Below, in pieces: positions 8,993 to 16,283 of a stretch of DNA of 64,000 nt. The first letter of the stretch is position 1, and each line of letters opens with the position of its first letter. This DNA comes from Sphingobacteriales bacterium 50-39 (lineage in GTDB: Bacteria; Bacteroidota; Bacteroidia; Chitinophagales; Chitinophagaceae): positions 1-64,000 of the forward strand of contig MKTZ01000002.1 in assembly GCA_001898505.1 (NCBI GenBank), read 5' to 3'. The notes beneath the pieces were generated by a model that worked only from the letters and a program-made list of their open reading frames with translations, did not search any database and was not told where the DNA came from. A program made the position numbers and the translations under genes.

Positions 8993-9517
8993 ATGCTTGC
9001 TCTTTACATCATCGGAGGACTGATCCTCCTTATCTTGTTGATTGCCGCCTTCGTAGGCAGGAAATGGGAATATGAAAAATCCATTCTCATCAACGCCCCG
9101 ATAGAAAAGGTCTGGCAGAACACCAACTCTCTTCACGCTATCAATCGGTGGAACCCTTGGTTGGACAGGGATCCCAACATTAAACAGGAATATTCCGGGT
9201 CGGATGGCGCACCAGGCGCCTCCTACTCATGGGACAGCCCGGTAAAAAATGTGGGCGCCGGCAATCAGACCATCACCGGTATAAGGGAAAATACAGAAAT
9301 GACCAGCCGCATCAACTTTATCCGCCCTTTTGCAGGCGTGGGAGATGCCTGGATCCGCCTGGAGCATGAAAGAGGGACGACCAGGGCCATCTGGGGTATT
9401 GCCAGCTCTACACCTTACCCCATGAATATCATGAAGGTATTCGGCGTCATCGAAAAGAATTTGAACCGGGATTTTACCAAAGGGCTCAACCAGCTGAAGA
9501 CGCTGAGTGAAAGTTAG
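8993..9517 (+). CDS. SRPBCC (polyketide cyclase/START-like) family protein
   Basis: A 174-residue protein. A single N-terminal transmembrane helix (MLALYIIGGLILLILLIAA, residues 1-21) precedes a START-like domain beginning WEYEKSILINAPIEKVWQ, with NRWNPWLDRDP and the C-terminal helix FTKGLNQLKTL. These are hallmarks of the SRPBCC fold, which binds hydrophobic ligands in a central cavity. It is transcribed divergently from the YCII/ECF42 pair and could be a target of that sigma factor, which is inference from position only. Confidence 0.85.
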   Translation: MLALYIIGGLILLILLIAAFVGRKWEYEKSILINAPIEKVWQNTNSLHAINRWNPWLDRDPNIKQEYSGSDGAPGASYSWDSPVKNVGAGNQTITGIRENTEMTSRINFIRPFAGVGDAWIRLEHERGTTRAIWGIASSTPYPMNIMKVFGVIEKNLNRDFTKGLNQLKTLSES

Positions 9518-9532
9518 CCGCTTTTGCGGCTA
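9515..9532. terminator. Hairpin holding both convergent stop codons
   Basis: TAGCCGC-TTTT-GCGGCTA forms a perfect 7-bp stem. Its left arm begins with the TAG stop of the SRPBCC gene, and its right arm ends with the TAG stop (reverse strand) of the ABC permease. No U-tract follows on either side, so any terminator activity would be weak. It may serve as a shared bidirectional 3' end. Confidence 0.5.
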
Positions 9533-11881
9533 CTCAATTCGTAATGACTTCACAGGATTGACACTCGCAGAGCGAACGGCCTGTATACACACCGTCAACA
9601 ATGTCGCCCCCATCGTGATCAACCCTGCCAGGACAAACATCCACCAGGAAAGGGACACCCGATAGGCAAAGCTTTCCAGCCATCTGCTCAGTGCCCACCC
9701 CGCCAAAGGCAGGGCAATAGCTACACTGATAACCAGTATCTTCAAAAAGTCCCTGGACAGCAATACCGTCACACCCGCGACAGAGGCGCCCAATACCTTT
9801 CGAACACCGATCTCCTTTACCCGCTGCCTGCATAGAAAAGAGGTAAGGGCAAAAAGGCCAATGCCCGTAATGACGAGCGACACGATGGAAAAGAAAAATA
9901 TGATCCGCTCCAGCCGGATATACTCTGTCAGCAACCGCTGAAAATCCTGGTCTAAGAAAGAATACCGTATAGGAAAATCAGGCTCCTGCTTTTTCCAGAC
10001 AGCTTGTATGCCGGCCAGGGTCTGCTGTACATGATCCGTCCTTATTTTTACCAGGACGGCGCCACCGCTCCGGAACTCGCAATGCGCATTGGAAATAGTA
10101 TAGATGGTAGGTACGACGGCATGTTGCAAACCCTGTATATGAAAGTCCTTTACGACACCGACAATGGTATAGGGAATAGAGTCGCAATAAGGGAAATAAA
10201 TATATCTTCCGGTGGGATCGGCGATGCCCAGCTTTTTCAAGGCCGTCTCGTTGATGATAGCCGAATAGTCCGCGTCCTCCGGGTGAAGATCGCTAAAGAA
10301 ACGTCCCTTCATCAACTTTATATCCATCACCTTGAAATAGTCTGTACCCACCTTTACGGAATTCAGCCTGTATTGCCCTCCTTCATATTTAAATGCATTC
10401 GTCGATGTATCGAGCACCTGGCTGCCGGGCACAGAGGTAGACTTTGCCACATACTCCACTCCGGGGACAGACAGCAGCGACTGGCGTACCTGCGCGAAAT
10501 CTTTGTCCCTTGTTTTTTGCGTAGCCTCGATCTTAAGGACCTTCGAAGGCTCGAATCCAAGGTATTCACTTTGCATGTAGGATACCTGCCGGTTGACAAC
10601 GATGATTCCCGTAATAAAGAGGGCCGATAAGGACAGCTGCACCACCAGCAAGCTGTTCCGGAAGAACATGCCTCCCTTCCCTCTTGTATACTTTCCTTTC
10701 AATACCTCTGCCGTCTGGAATCCGGATAGGAACAAGGCGGGATACATGCCGGATATAAGGATGATCAACAATAGACAGGCTCCCAGCTGCGCACCAAGAA
10801 GAAGGGCATTTTGCCCTTTGAAAAACCCCAATGGGAGGTTAAAATGCCCGCTGAAATAAGGCAGGACCCTGCTTACCAGCAGCAATGCCAGCACAAGGCT
10901 GATAAAACACTGAAGAGATATTTCCAGCAGGGATTGAAGAACGATGTGATTTCTCCCGGACCCCAATACCTTGCGGATGCCCACCTCTTTTGCGCGTGTC
11001 ATAGCCCGGGCCAGCGACAGGTTGCTGAAGTTGATGGCACCAGCTATCAGTATAAAAACTGCCAGCACCAGCAATACCACCGTAATGGTAAAATGGCTCT
11101 CCCCATGTTGAGGGAAATTATGAATATCTTCCACCGCATCCGTAAACAGCCCCGTGCCGGGTTCTTTGCGGGTCTCCTGATACACCCTGCTCATACCCTC
11201 GCCCATTGGGACAACGGACACGGGCCGTATCATCCGCACATATGTCTGATAAGAATAATTCTCCCAGAATTTATTGCTCCGCTCATTAGGGCTGCGCATC
11301 AATACCTGTACCGTCAGGTGTGAAGGCCCCTGGGGTTCTCTGAGCACGCCCGTCACCACGGCGTTCATGACGTTAAACAGCTTTATCGGCTTGCCAATGG
11401 GATTGTCGCTGCCAAACAGCTTCCTGCTCACCTCTTCGGAGATCACGATAGCATTGGGCGGATTGAGGGCTGTGGCGGCATCGCCGAGCACCAGCCTATA
11501 GGGGAAGACCTTGAAAAAAGACGAATCGGTCTCTACCAGCCCCTTCTGGTAAATGGACTTCTCTCCACTGGAAAGCAGTGCTTCAAAATCTCCTGCCGGG
11601 ACAAACGCGGTAGCAGCCTCCACTCCGGGATATTTCTCCAACAGGAAAGAAGCCAGAGGGGCAGGCGTATTGGATAGGATATCCCCGTCCTTTCGCATGG
11701 ATACCCTGTATACCCGCTTGAGCGAAGCATCCCATTTGTCATAGCTCAACTCATAATTCAAATAAACAAGAATGACGATAAAGCTGGCCATACCGATGGA
11801 CAGACCACCAATATTGATAAATGCATGCAGTCGGTGACGCTCAAAATTCCGGAGGGCAGTTTTGAAGTAGTTCTTTAGCAT
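9530..11881 (-). CDS. ABC transporter permease, MacB/FtsX type
   Basis: A 783-residue paralogue of the permease at 1530, with the same build: first helix at 19-42, a MacB-like periplasmic domain, three helices at about 270-395, a second half with helix near 415, and a final FtsX unit starting FFFSIVSLVITGIGLFAL. It carries AKEVGIRKVLGSGRN and VKEIGVRKVLGASVAG, and ends in NPVKSLRIE. No ATPase gene is adjacent. It is convergent with the SRPBCC gene and shares a stop-codon hairpin with it. Confidence 0.9.
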   Translation of the reverse strand: MLKNYFKTALRNFERHRLHAFINIGGLSIGMASFIVILVYLNYELSYDKWDASLKRVYRVSMRKDGDILSNTPAPLASFLLEKYPGVEAATAFVPAGDFEALLSSGEKSIYQKGLVETDSSFFKVFPYRLVLGDAATALNPPNAIVISEEVSRKLFGSDNPIGKPIKLFNVMNAVVTGVLREPQGPSHLTVQVLMRSPNERSNKFWENYSYQTYVRMIRPVSVVPMGEGMSRVYQETRKEPGTGLFTDAVEDIHNFPQHGESHFTITVVLLVLAVFILIAGAINFSNLSLARAMTRAKEVGIRKVLGSGRNHIVLQSLLEISLQCFISLVLALLLVSRVLPYFSGHFNLPLGFFKGQNALLLGAQLGACLLLIILISGMYPALFLSGFQTAEVLKGKYTRGKGGMFFRNSLLVVQLSLSALFITGIIVVNRQVSYMQSEYLGFEPSKVLKIEATQKTRDKDFAQVRQSLLSVPGVEYVAKSTSVPGSQVLDTSTNAFKYEGGQYRLNSVKVGTDYFKVMDIKLMKGRFFSDLHPEDADYSAIINETALKKLGIADPTGRYIYFPYCDSIPYTIVGVVKDFHIQGLQHAVVPTIYTISNAHCEFRSGGAVLVKIRTDHVQQTLAGIQAVWKKQEPDFPIRYSFLDQDFQRLLTEYIRLERIIFFFSIVSLVITGIGLFALTSFLCRQRVKEIGVRKVLGASVAGVTVLLSRDFLKILVISVAIALPLAGWALSRWLESFAYRVSLSWWMFVLAGLITMGATLLTVCIQAVRSASVNPVKSLRIE

Positions 11882-12213
11882 ACGATGAAAGCAGCCATGA
11901 AAATGCCAGTTTTATAAAGTATTTACCATCAATATATTGTGGTGATATTAAAAGGATATTACCGTTCGGTTTTGATACGACTGGTGTTCGGAAGGGGGAT
12001 CAAATGCACCTGTCGGTCACTGCGATGCCGCAGGCTTGCATAAGCTTCTTTTAAGAGCTTTTTAATGTAAGCTTTGAGAAAATCACGCTTATTTTTGACA
12101 AGGATACACCGGTATTGATTCCCCGCGCCAACGTTCATCAGGCTTGATTTTTAAGGGTCGAATGAACAAATTTGATATAAATTTGTAGTTTTTCCGTATA
12201 CAAACTTAATAGA
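11882..12213. other. Divergent intergenic region, ABC permease / PfkB kinase
   Basis: A 332-base gap between divergent genes. On the kinase side there is an inverted repeat and a -7-like box (12166-12186). Near the middle, a terminator-like hairpin of AAGCT / AGCTT arms plus TTTTT lies at 12042-12063 (+). I see no reading frame with coding character here. Confidence 0.45.
12166..12186 (+). promoter_or_regulatory. Inverted repeat overlapping a -7 box of the PfkB kinase
   Basis: The perfect arms ACAAATTT and AAATTTGT are separated by GATAT. The right arm contains TAAATTTG (12178-12185), which fits the Bacteroidota -7 consensus TAnnTTTG, 28 bases before the ATG. A -33 TTTG at proper spacing is not evident. 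An operator overlapping the promoter would fit repression, but this is inference. Confidence 0.4.
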
Positions 12214-13119
12214 ATGGGCATGTATGATATCTGTTGCATAGGACATATCACATTAGACAAGGTAGTTACTCCCAAATCCACCGTTTATATGGCAGGAGGA
12301 ACCTCTTTTTATTTCTCGAATGCCATCAGCAATATGGATCTCAGCTATATGCTGGTAACAGCGCTGGCTGAAAAGGACAAGGATATTGTAGAAGAGCTTC
12401 GTTCCCAAAGCATCGAAGTAAAAGCCTTCTCAAGCGCCTTCACTGTTTATTTCGAAAATATTTATACAAAGGATCAGGATCACCGTGTACAACGGGTAGC
12501 TCAGAAAGCCGATCCCTTTACCGCAGTTCAGCTTCTTTCCGTCGATGCCCGCATCTTTCACCTGGGACCATTGCTGGCCGACGACATCCCCACGGAATTG
12601 TTCAAACCTCTCTCCGAAAAAGGCATGATATCCCTGGATGTGCAGGGCTATTTGCGGGAGGTCCGGAACAGGAATGTATACGCCATCGACTGGCGCGCCA
12701 AAAAAGAGGCCCTTCAATATGTGCACGTACTAAAGGCCAACGAATCTGAGATGATGGTGCTCACAGGCGAGACAGACGTGCGCAAGGGCGCTAAAGTCTT
12801 ATTCGACTGGGGTGTAAAGGAAGTGGTCATTACCCTGGGCAGTAAAGGTTCCGTGATCTATAACGGCAGGAATTTCCATATCGTACCCGCCTACCATCCC
12901 ATCACTTCCGTCGTGGATGCCACCGGATGCGGAGACACCTATATGGCCGGCTATCTCTATTACAGGTCGAAAGGTAAAAACCTCCAGGAGTCCGGGGAAT
13001 TTGCCGCTGCTATGGCCACTCTGAAGATAGAATCCTCCGGTCCCTTTACCGGCACTGAAGAAGATGTTATGTCCCTGTTGGCCAATAACAAAAGAAAGAT
13101 GTTTATTGAGGAAGTCTAA
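12214..13119 (+). CDS. PfkB family carbohydrate kinase
   Basis: A 301-residue ribokinase-like kinase. The N terminus has YDICCIGHITLDKVV, then the sugar-binding AGGTSFYFSNAISNM. The PfkB signature 2 is VDATGCGDTYMAGYL, with Asp241 as the catalytic base and GCGD forming the anion hole. The ATP region is VVITLGSKGSVIYNG. It is slightly shorter than ribokinase (about 308). Substrate cannot be decided from sequence; related Bacteroidota enzymes are often annotated as phosphosugar or inositol kinases. It lies upstream of the AAA+ regulator, with two palindromic sites between them. Confidence 0.88.
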   Translation: MGMYDICCIGHITLDKVVTPKSTVYMAGGTSFYFSNAISNMDLSYMLVTALAEKDKDIVEELRSQSIEVKAFSSAFTVYFENIYTKDQDHRVQRVAQKADPFTAVQLLSVDARIFHLGPLLADDIPTELFKPLSEKGMISLDVQGYLREVRNRNVYAIDWRAKKEALQYVHVLKANESEMMVLTGETDVRKGAKVLFDWGVKEVVITLGSKGSVIYNGRNFHIVPAYHPITSVVDATGCGDTYMAGYLYYRSKGKNLQESGEFAAAMATLKIESSGPFTGTEEDVMSLLANNKRKMFIEEV

Positions 13120-13164
13120 TTAGTTGACTATTAATTAGATAGGACCTATCTCCGGTCAGGGGAG

Positions 13165-13208
13165 TACGATATTTCGTATCTCCTTCATTGCGGGTACGAA
13201 ATTTCGTA
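13165..13208. promoter_or_regulatory. Two palindromic operator-like sites 30 bp apart
   Basis: TACGATATTTCGTA (13165-13178, one mismatch) and TACGAAATTTCGTA (13195-13208, perfect) lie between the kinase and the GAF-AAA+-Fis regulator. Their centres are 30 bp apart. The half-site TTTCGTA / TACGAAA resembles, as I recall it, the half-sites bound by E. coli FhlA, whose Fis-type C terminus this regulator shares. The 3' site ends 44 bases before the regulator ATG, so autoregulation is likely. Confidence 0.6.
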
Positions 13209-13252
13209 TATTGTTTTCATTTTAGCGTCAAAACCCCTTAAACCGCTATTAC

Positions 13253-15736
13253 ATGAAGGACCCTCTATCCTTATCAACTTTATTTGCCAATTTCGGCAAC
13301 GATCTGGCAACTGTTGACGACAAGAAAAGCCTTCTTCAACTCATCGCTGCGAGCCTCGCGCCCAAACTAACTATCAGCGATATACTCATTTCCATACTCA
13401 ACGAGGACAAACAAACGCACAGCGTCTTCATCCATCATTGCGATCAGGGCATTATGGAAAGGAGCGATCACAGCCAGCTGTCGCGTGAAAAATTCAGGCT
13501 GGACGATGGCATTTGCAACATCACCATGGCTTCCCCCTCCCCGCTGGTGGTCGACATCGCAGGCATCCTGCTCAGGCCTGATCCACCCCGTTATATAGCT
13601 AAATGGTACCGCCCGTCCATCAGCCGCATGATCGCTGTCCGTCTGCGTAGCCATGGCCTCCTGCTGGGCTCCCTTTTCCTTTTTGTCGAAAAAGCCCACA
13701 TCGGCATCGAAGACCTGGAAATGGTCCAGCACTTTTCCTACATGATAGGCCCTGCCCTTAAGAATATTTTTTTGGAAGAAAGGATATCCAAACAGCGACA
13801 GGACAGCGAGGCCCTGCTTTCCCTCAGCACCGACTTTGTAAAGGTTAAAAACAAGGAAGACCTTTTCCTGTTGCTGGACCAGCGACTACACCAGCTCTTC
13901 GAGTTTGATCACAGTCGCGTTATCCTTCTTCACCTGGACCATCCGGCCTCCAGCGCCGAAGGCGCCACCTATGCGGATATCATTGAAGCCACCCTCGGTT
14001 CCGACTACCCATTGGTATTCGACCTGGACCGGCAGCTATCGGGCCTTGTACCGGAATATATCCGCCAGAGCTATAATAGGGGTATTAGAGAGGTCGTTAT
14101 GATGGCTCTGCGCAAAGAAGAGGACAGCTTTGGCTTTCTCATCCTCTTCTCCAAATCAAAGGGTTGGTTCACCCCTTGGCACCTTGATACCATCCGGACC
14201 CTGTCCAACCAGCTTTCCATCGCTTTTACCAATATCCTTGCTCATGAGGCCATCCTGGAAAGGGAGCATGATAAAAACCTGATCATCTCCTTTAGCAAAA
14301 GCCTTACATCCACGCGTAGTAAGGCGGATCTTCTCATCGTAGTCCGAAACATTTTGCATGACATCCTGCCTTATGACGAGCTGACGATATCGCGGCTCAA
14401 TCCAGATGGCGAGACATATAGCGACTATGCTGCGCAGGCCGTACAAAACTATCCTGTGGCGGACGGTATTTACGATGTGATGCTCCGGTCGGGAACACCC
14501 CTGCTCTACGATATGGATGAGTTGATGGTCTCCTCCCCTATGGTGCACTATGTGCGGTTCTTTCATGACAATGGCATGCGCGAAATGCTGGCCATCCCGC
14601 TTCGGGAGAACAACCAGTGTTTTGGCGGCATATTCGTCTACTTTAAAAAGAAAGACCTTCTGACCCGTCGTGCGTTCAGCCTGCTCCAGGGCCTTTGCGA
14701 CCAGATATCCATTGGCGTGGCCAACCTCTGGGCCTACGAGAAGATCGAAAGCCAGCTCGAGGACATCCGTCATTATAAATTCCGGCTGGAAGAAGAGAAT
14801 CTCTACCTTCAGGAACAGATCAGGACCGCACACGGCTTTACGGAGATCATCGGCTCCGGCAGCGCCATGCAGAAGGTATTCCAGCTGATATCCATCGTCT
14901 CCCCTTCCGACAACATTGTGCTCATCCTGGGCGAGACAGGCACAGGTAAAGAACTGGTCGCAAAAGCCATCCACAATGCCTCGTCCCGGAAGGACAAGTT
15001 TATGATGGAGGTCAACTGCGCCGCCCTGCCCGCCAATTTGATGGAGAGCGAGCTCTTTGGTCATGAGAAAGACAGCCCGGCCGGCGCAATGGAAAAACGC
15101 ATCGGCAAATTCGAGCTGGCGGGTGACAGCACCCTCTTTTTGGACGAGATTGGCGAGATGCCTCTCGAGCTGCAGGCCAGACTGCTTCAGGCTATCCAGG
15201 AAAAAAAGAATGTACGCATCATCGCCGCCACCAATCGCAATCTTCGAAAAGAAGTAGAAGCAGGCCGGTTCCGCAGCGATCTGTTCTACCGGCTCAATGT
15301 ATTTCCCATCCATATGCCTCCCCTGCGCGAAAGAAAGGAAGACCTTCCCCTGCTGGCGTCTCACTTCATCGATCAGCATACACGACGCTCCGGCAAAAAA
15401 GTAACCAATATCTCCCACCGCGCCCTGGAGACCCTTATGCGATATGATTGGCCGGGTAATGTGCGCGAGCTGGAACACCTCATCGAACGTAGCATTCTCA
15501 TGGCCACCGGACCTACCATCAAGGAGGTCCCTTTGCCGGTGGACCTGGACATGGCTCTCTCTCATACAACCTCCGGATCATCTCTTAAGACGTTGGATGA
15601 GTTGGAAAAGGACCATATCCTGGCCGTCCTGAAAAAATGCAATCACAAGATAGGTGGACCCGGCGGAGCCGCCGAACTGTTACGACTACCCCCCACCACT
15701 CTTCATTCCAAGCTAAAAAAACTGGGTATTAAATAA
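13253..15736 (+). CDS. GAF-AAA+-Fis regulator (FhlA/NorR-like) lacking GAFTGA
   Basis: An 827-residue enhancer-binding-protein homologue. Residues 1-510 look like two or three GAF-type sensor domains, and a short coiled stretch (IESQLEDIRHYKFRLEEEN) leads into the AAA+ domain at about 525-760. Walker A GETGTGKE, Walker B LFLDEIGE and arginine-finger region FRSDLFYRLNVF are intact. The sigma-54 contact loop GAFTGA is replaced by DSPAGA (607-612). The segment after IQE (648-650) is about 12 residues shorter than usual, removing the pre-sensor-1 hairpin. The C-terminal Fis-like helix-turn-helix (KIGGPGGAAELLRLPPTTL) is of FhlA type. DNA binding and ATP hydrolysis look possible; classical sigma-54 activation does not. 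Confidence 0.88.
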   Translation: MKDPLSLSTLFANFGNDLATVDDKKSLLQLIAASLAPKLTISDILISILNEDKQTHSVFIHHCDQGIMERSDHSQLSREKFRLDDGICNITMASPSPLVVDIAGILLRPDPPRYIAKWYRPSISRMIAVRLRSHGLLLGSLFLFVEKAHIGIEDLEMVQHFSYMIGPALKNIFLEERISKQRQDSEALLSLSTDFVKVKNKEDLFLLLDQRLHQLFEFDHSRVILLHLDHPASSAEGATYADIIEATLGSDYPLVFDLDRQLSGLVPEYIRQSYNRGIREVVMMALRKEEDSFGFLILFSKSKGWFTPWHLDTIRTLSNQLSIAFTNILAHEAILEREHDKNLIISFSKSLTSTRSKADLLIVVRNILHDILPYDELTISRLNPDGETYSDYAAQAVQNYPVADGIYDVMLRSGTPLLYDMDELMVSSPMVHYVRFFHDNGMREMLAIPLRENNQCFGGIFVYFKKKDLLTRRAFSLLQGLCDQISIGVANLWAYEKIESQLEDIRHYKFRLEEENLYLQEQIRTAHGFTEIIGSGSAMQKVFQLISIVSPSDNIVLILGETGTGKELVAKAIHNASSRKDKFMMEVNCAALPANLMESELFGHEKDSPAGAMEKRIGKFELAGDSTLFLDEIGEMPLELQARLLQAIQEKKNVRIIAATNRNLRKEVEAGRFRSDLFYRLNVFPIHMPPLRERKEDLPLLASHFIDQHTRRSGKKVTNISHRALETLMRYDWPGNVRELEHLIERSILMATGPTIKEVPLPVDLDMALSHTTSGSSLKTLDELEKDHILAVLKKCNHKIGGPGGAAELLRLPPTTLHSKLKKLGIK

Positions 15737-15773
15737 AAAAGGATAAAAAAGTCTTTTATATTCCCGGCGCACG

Positions 15774-15781
15774 TACCTTTG
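15774..15781 (+). promoter_or_regulatory. -7 box (TACCTTTG) of the Rrf2 gene
   Basis: TACCTTTG matches the Bacteroidota -7 consensus TAnnTTTG. A T-rich stretch (CTTTTATA) lies 16 bases upstream in place of the -33 box. The box overlaps the GTG codon at 15781, so translation cannot sensibly begin there. This supports the ATG at 15799, preceded by AGGAAA. Confidence 0.5.
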
Positions 15782-15798
15782 TGGAACAATTCAGGAAA

Positions 15799-16230
15799 AT
15801 GTTTTCAAAGACATGTGAATATGCCATCCGGGCGGTCCTCTTTATTGCGCAGAAGTCCGAAGACGGCTCGAAAGTGGGCATTCGGGAAATTGCAAAAGGC
15901 ATCGACTCCCCGGAACACTTCATTGCAAAGATCCTTCAGGATCTCAGTCGCAAGGGGTTGGTACAATCACAGAAAGGACCATCCGGAGGCTTCTATCTGG
16001 ATAAAACATCCCTTCACGCCACCCTGGCCGATGTCGTGCGGGTCGTAGATGGAGATAAGATCTTCTCCGGCTGCGCTCTGGGACTGAAACAATGCTCCGA
16101 AATAAAACCTTGCCCGCTACATCACGAATTCAAAAAGATCCGCGAAGATATCCTGCGGTTTCTACAATCGGCCAAATTGGGAGAATTCAACAGACAATTG
16201 GAACAAGATCTGTTTTTCTTGAAAAGGTGA
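15799..16230 (+). CDS. Rrf2 family regulator with three-cysteine cluster motif
   Basis: A 143-residue winged-helix regulator. MFSKTCEYAIRAVLFIAQ and IREIAKGIDSPEHFIAKIL then LVQSQKGPSGGFYLDK are the classic Rrf2 DNA-binding region. Cysteines 92, 99 and 105 (spacing C-x6-C-x5-C, ending CPLHHEF) fit the Fe-S binding loop seen in NsrR and IscR relatives. It is the first gene of the + strand run with the oxidase and Ric, so it probably senses NO, oxygen or Fe-S status and controls that run. The start at ATG 15799 is chosen over GTG 15781 because the latter sits in the promoter. Confidence 0.92.
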   Translation: MFSKTCEYAIRAVLFIAQKSEDGSKVGIREIAKGIDSPEHFIAKILQDLSRKGLVQSQKGPSGGFYLDKTSLHATLADVVRVVDGDKIFSGCALGLKQCSEIKPCPLHHEFKKIREDILRFLQSAKLGEFNRQLEQDLFFLKR

Positions 16231-16283
16231 AATATTCCTTTTTAGTATCTAATACAAGATATAAAGGTATTAATATATTTTAC

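Noticed and set aside
14156-15565. 469-codon minus-strand frame opposite the AAA+ regulator
   Set aside because: It is fully antisense to a well-supported gene with clear domains, and its translation shows no motif or signal. Long antisense frames arise from codon bias here.
15781-15798. GTG start for the Rrf2 gene
   Set aside because: It lies in the TACCTTTG promoter box; ATG 15799 has AGGAAA before it and begins the conserved MFSKTCEYA.
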